Source: Capsulimonas sp.
Lineage (GTDB): Bacteria > Armatimonadota > Armatimonadia > Armatimonadales > Capsulimonadaceae
Reading direction: 5' to 3'
Length of the DNA: 15,308 nt
Assembly (NCBI GenBank): GCA_025963815.1
Contig: JAOQAA010000267.1
Coordinates: forward strand, 1-15,308
A model generated the notes under the pieces. That model was not told the DNA's origin, searched no databases, and saw only the letters and a list, made by a program, of their open reading frames with translations. The position numbers and the translations under genes are program-made. Shown piece after piece: positions 14,501 to 15,308 of this stretch; positions within the stretch are counted from its first letter, which is position 1, and each line of letters starts with the position of its first letter.

Positions 14501-15149
14501 GCATCGCGAAATAGCCCCAGAAGTTGGATCGGAAGTCAACTTGCGTCTGAAACGTATCTGGGACGCGGCTCAGCAAAAGTATCGCTCTGCCGAGGGGGGA
14601 CGATTGCATCTTCTGGAGCCATCGGAGATTCATGAGGCTGAGATGAATGCGCGGCGCATTCAAAACGATTCCGAAACGGCCGAAGCTCGACGAACGTTTG
14701 AAGCAGAGGGAGTTCCACAATCTCCAAGAGTGTACAGCACATGGTTTGAAGCCCCATTGGCTGAGATCCATTTTGGGCGCTCCCGAAGCGTGCATTTCCG
14801 CCGAATGAATGAAGCGCTCCATAATGCTTTGCTGGCAGATCCGGAATTTGCTGCTAGAATGGAAAGGGTGAGTCCTGGCATTACCGAACGTGTTTCTTCA
14901 AGAGGACGCCGCGAAGATCCTGAGGGCTTCACATGGGAGCATGTTTCCTCTACTGCGGCTGACGGCCGCCTGGGAGTAATGCGGCTAGTGCCTACCGTGC
15001 AGCATACGCCAGGGACGCGATATTGGCGAGTGTTCCATCGTGATCATGGAGCTGTTGGAGGTTATAATGAATGGGCTATTCCATTCGGAGCGCCACGCAA
15101 TAGCAGAGCGCCCCGCAGTCGGAGGGCGCCACGTAATAGGAGAAGGTAA
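11562..15149 (+). CDS. Giant polyvalent protein with C-terminal HNH/Endo VII-type toxin domain
   Basis: ATG 11562 gives 1195 aa and the start MPKKTP, matching the paralogue. A TTG at 11526 lies in the terminator T-run and is unlikely. No good Shine-Dalgarno site is visible before 11562. The helical part (about residues 210-480) aligns with the paralogue (VSGGPDGD, IDHPLIAAS, AEKVALGYEM). Residues about 540-760 are an unrecognised domain. Residues 787-855 are Pro/Ser/Asn-rich and overlap a +1 frame ORF. The polyvalent-associated domain is at about 957-1010 (ALKIAERNGNIRFNDWHREI). The end carries an HNH/Endo VII-superfamily nuclease pattern: TWEH (W1125, H1127), MRLVP..QH (H1148), then HRDHGAVGG (H1159, H1162). 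The class usually reads W-H-H; here the first His is Glu. The end is a basic APRNSR-type repeat. A SUKH-family gene starts six bases after the stop. Predicted role: DNA- or RNA-cleaving polymorphic toxin carried on a phage protein. Confidence 0.78.
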   Translation: MPKKTPKSFNLLGAPPAIESITSSNLPPLWRPSRPYRGPQELSSDSTVLLKRVTAAPAPVRPVSHAHARNPSQTAARYPVRKLPNGQLVSQDPGIPGTPIHSASAANKGMRIRTFDPVTNTTRAAYQNGKVDYFDARGVRMTDDRVRMLQSHNDPGGFLESAGAAYDSIPQDVYESVGEVPQTIATATQATSEAFGSGYDRYITPLDKKKDAFVKNVVHRATKRLPPRVVARVSGGVDQYLALDNKITHNSVADIPLLAGGLLQLPVTAMDAMSSGVSAAMHGGVAGARYLTGDEQGAQDEIQDAQPDVQHVQDLGNQVWLGVSGGPDGDPATAWHAVQAGLHGDKKTAKKLAGQVGSDMLKSAIDHPLIAASNVVGGIGTGVSIAEKVALGYEMSVSVLMKRSVLAGAKGELKAQAKYLAQAQSCAQKAADIRMKAANVNRVVDPFRDHDTEIAKTQAEAMDRQARIHNQLGDLKAKTGDFQGARGHYHQAAQLQEGAYHLRQSKQIDLPRSTAPPSRNAPPVRPAAKSHELPKTSGSDVNAARANNARAAVTALTDAGVAPKDMAPLIANATVDSGLIAHYNHIGDKHFQFGSITDGQSIFQHPNEGFTVNSNRLLSVDGDPAAINHAAGALGSISDGLEAKTFRFATPGETIAPHEVMTSDVQLSLPKEHTPHQHLSLIQDLVNDPRLVDRHGTPLFGEGTLVHLADGEPVFHANSLRSQKAGISANDFLTDVARKARIIKSVMKKHGAAAAMNVNHSIASVSSDLEAPVLAGGGKAVNGGKKNVGGPNRNSSRSQSRPANPRESPPPGRPGGNADNLRGPLNEATADYTHRALEKAAGDPQTFLHDHGSSVNPPPNSHTVPSERAPATAGALSDSGGPVRPETVSGSGAGGETPPPSGGTAPTPEPGVPRSRLERLQQELGANMDTLRQDIHAKLERDRRRIADNDPRGAQHFEDLTDYGALKIAERNGNIRFNDWHREIAPEVGSEVNLRLKRIWDAAQQKYRSAEGGRLHLLEPSEIHEAEMNARRIQNDSETAEARRTFEAEGVPQSPRVYSTWFEAPLAEIHFGRSRSVHFRRMNEALHNALLADPEFAARMERVSPGITERVSSRGRREDPEGFTWEHVSSTAADGRLGVMRLVPTVQHTPGTRYWRVFHRDHGAVGGYNEWAIPFGAPRNSRAPRSRRAPRNRRR
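13907..13913 (+). promoter_or_regulatory. Strong Shine-Dalgarno site for the nested basic ORF
   Basis: TGGAGGA is followed by seven bases (AAGAAAA) and ATG 13921. This is one of the best ribosome sites in the window, although it lies inside the coding frame of the giant toxin protein, where it encodes part of NGGKK. Confidence 0.6.
13921..14127 (+). CDS. Small basic protein nested in the +1 frame of the giant toxin gene
   Basis: ATG 13921 to TAA 14127 gives 68 aa. The start is chosen because of the GGAGG site; an upstream ATG at 13906 would overlap that site. The sequence looks like an ordinary protein, with a helical N-terminal half (MSEARIVTQADLNHVLQIRE) and a basic C-terminal half (LIVLSKKRPEIPKRF). 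The enclosing frame reads as Pro/Ser/Asn-rich linker (PRESPPPGRPGGNADN). A 13-bp terminator-like hairpin starts 34 bases after the stop. Position, frame offset and following hairpin all mirror the nested ORF of the upstream paralogue, though the two products are unrelated in sequence. It may be a real overprinted gene, a remnant of a gene once between two modules, or a product of +1 slippage on the A-run before 13921. No family was recognised. Confidence 0.55.
   Translation: MSEARIVTQADLNHVLQIRENLRRQGVLAETPTIYEGLSTKRQPTTLIVLSKKRPEIPKRFSTTTDRR
14161..14192 (+). terminator. Terminator-like hairpin inside the giant toxin gene
   Basis: AAAGAGCTCCCGC (14161-14173), loop AACT, and GCGGGGGCTCTTT (14178-14190) form a 13-bp stem with one G-U pair, then CTGATT. 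It follows the nested ORF stop by 34 bases and is read through in the large frame as RAPATAGALS. The core CTCCCGC-GCGGGGG is shared with the hairpin at 11143. Confidence 0.6.
15090..15143 (+). repeat. Three 18-base repeats encoding APRNSR/APRSRR/APRNRR
   Basis: Three exact-length units start at 15090, 15108 and 15126 with GCGCCACGCAAT, GCGCCCCGCAGT and GCGCCACGTAAT. They encode a basic Ala-Pro-Arg tail that ends the toxin protein. The tail might aid nucleic-acid binding or may be a neutral repeat expansion. Confidence 0.8.
15138..15146 (+). promoter_or_regulatory. Shine-Dalgarno site for the immunity gene, inside the toxin's last codons
   Basis: AGGAGAAGG ends eight bases before ATG 15155 and is formed by the last codons of the toxin gene. 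The short gap after the toxin stop suggests coupled expression of toxin and immunity. Confidence 0.65.
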
Positions 15150-15154
15150 AATTA

Positions 15155-15308
15155 ATGAATATTGCTCGGATTAACGTCAATACTGGTGGTGATCCTACTC
15201 CAGGTTATCAAGGCGATGAAGGCCGATTTCGCGATTTGGAGGCGCTGGTTGGAAAGCCCTTGCCGGCTTCTTATATCGAGTTTCTACGTACCCATGACGG
15301 TGGCCACC
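15155..15308 (+). CDS. SUKH (SMI1/KNR4) family immunity protein, N-terminal part only
   Basis: ATG 15155 opens a frame to the window edge (51 complete codons visible). The product begins MNIARINVNTGGDPTPGYQG and continues with a helix ending LEALVGKPLPASYIEFLRT, then HDGGH. The 'LP.sY.eFL...(N/D)GG' motif is the N-terminal signature of the SMI1/KNR4 or SUKH superfamily. SUKH proteins are known immunity proteins that bind and block nuclease toxins, particularly HNH/Endo VII types, in polymorphic toxin systems. Its place directly after the HNH-type toxin domain fits this. Base composition is closer to even than in the structural genes, as in the toxin tip. The C-terminal half lies outside the window. 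Confidence 0.8.
   Translation, partial: MNIARINVNTGGDPTPGYQGDEGRFRDLEALVGKPLPASYIEFLRTHDGGH

Noticed and set aside
1..15308. CRISPR arrays, tRNA or rRNA genes, insertion sequences
   Set aside because: No spaced direct-repeat array, cloverleaf-like sequence, rRNA segment or transposase motif was seen.

Overview
The window is a GC-rich (roughly 60%), tightly packed, single-strand gene block. It looks like the late structural region of a tailed phage or prophage, most likely podovirus-like. Every supported gene is on the + strand, most starts carry Shine-Dalgarno sites, and intergenic gaps are mostly a few to about 40 bases. No integrase, tRNA, rRNA, CRISPR array or host housekeeping gene is visible, so the host cannot be named from this sequence.

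Region 1 (1-5663) holds virion surface and tail-type proteins. They are a 5'-truncated right-handed beta-helix protein, a repeat protein with an 18-residue VT...E repeat and a Cys-rich tail, a 1001-aa protein ending in a beta-propeller-like region, and a small protein with the 'VNGVNTVF...DYRY' domain common at the ends of phage tail or baseplate proteins. Region 2 (5688-7462) holds two proteins resembling podovirus internal/ejection proteins. The first has an ATG immediately followed by TGA. A clear Rho-independent terminator follows at 7487.

Region 3 (7554-15149) holds two very large paralogues, both starting MPKKTP and each preceded by a GCAGCC-stem terminator. They resemble the polyvalent proteins of phages and conjugative elements: helical N-terminal halves, then strings of effector or accessory domains. 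The first (1299 aa) has a conserved polyvalent-type domain, a HELGH zinc metallopeptidase and a short C-terminal associated domain. The second (1195 aa from the preferred ATG) has the same associated domain followed by an HNH/Endonuclease VII-type toxin domain of the W-x-H class. Immediately downstream (15155 to the window end) is the start of a SUKH (SMI1/KNR4) family gene, the classical immunity partner of such nucleases. The right end therefore reads as a polymorphic toxin-immunity module mounted on a phage polyvalent protein.

The most unusual feature is inside these two long frames. Each contains, in the +1 frame, a small ORF with its own Shine-Dalgarno site and stop (10327-10632, acidic, 101 aa; 13921-14127, basic, 68 aa). 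Each is followed within about 35 bases by a strong terminator-like hairpin. Across these stretches the large frame reads as low-complexity Gly/Arg/Ser/Pro-rich linker, then resumes recognisable domains in the same frame. This suggests overprinted genes within linkers of the polyvalent proteins, or gene boundaries that have been fused through. All function calls are from sequence reading and family knowledge; no database search was run.
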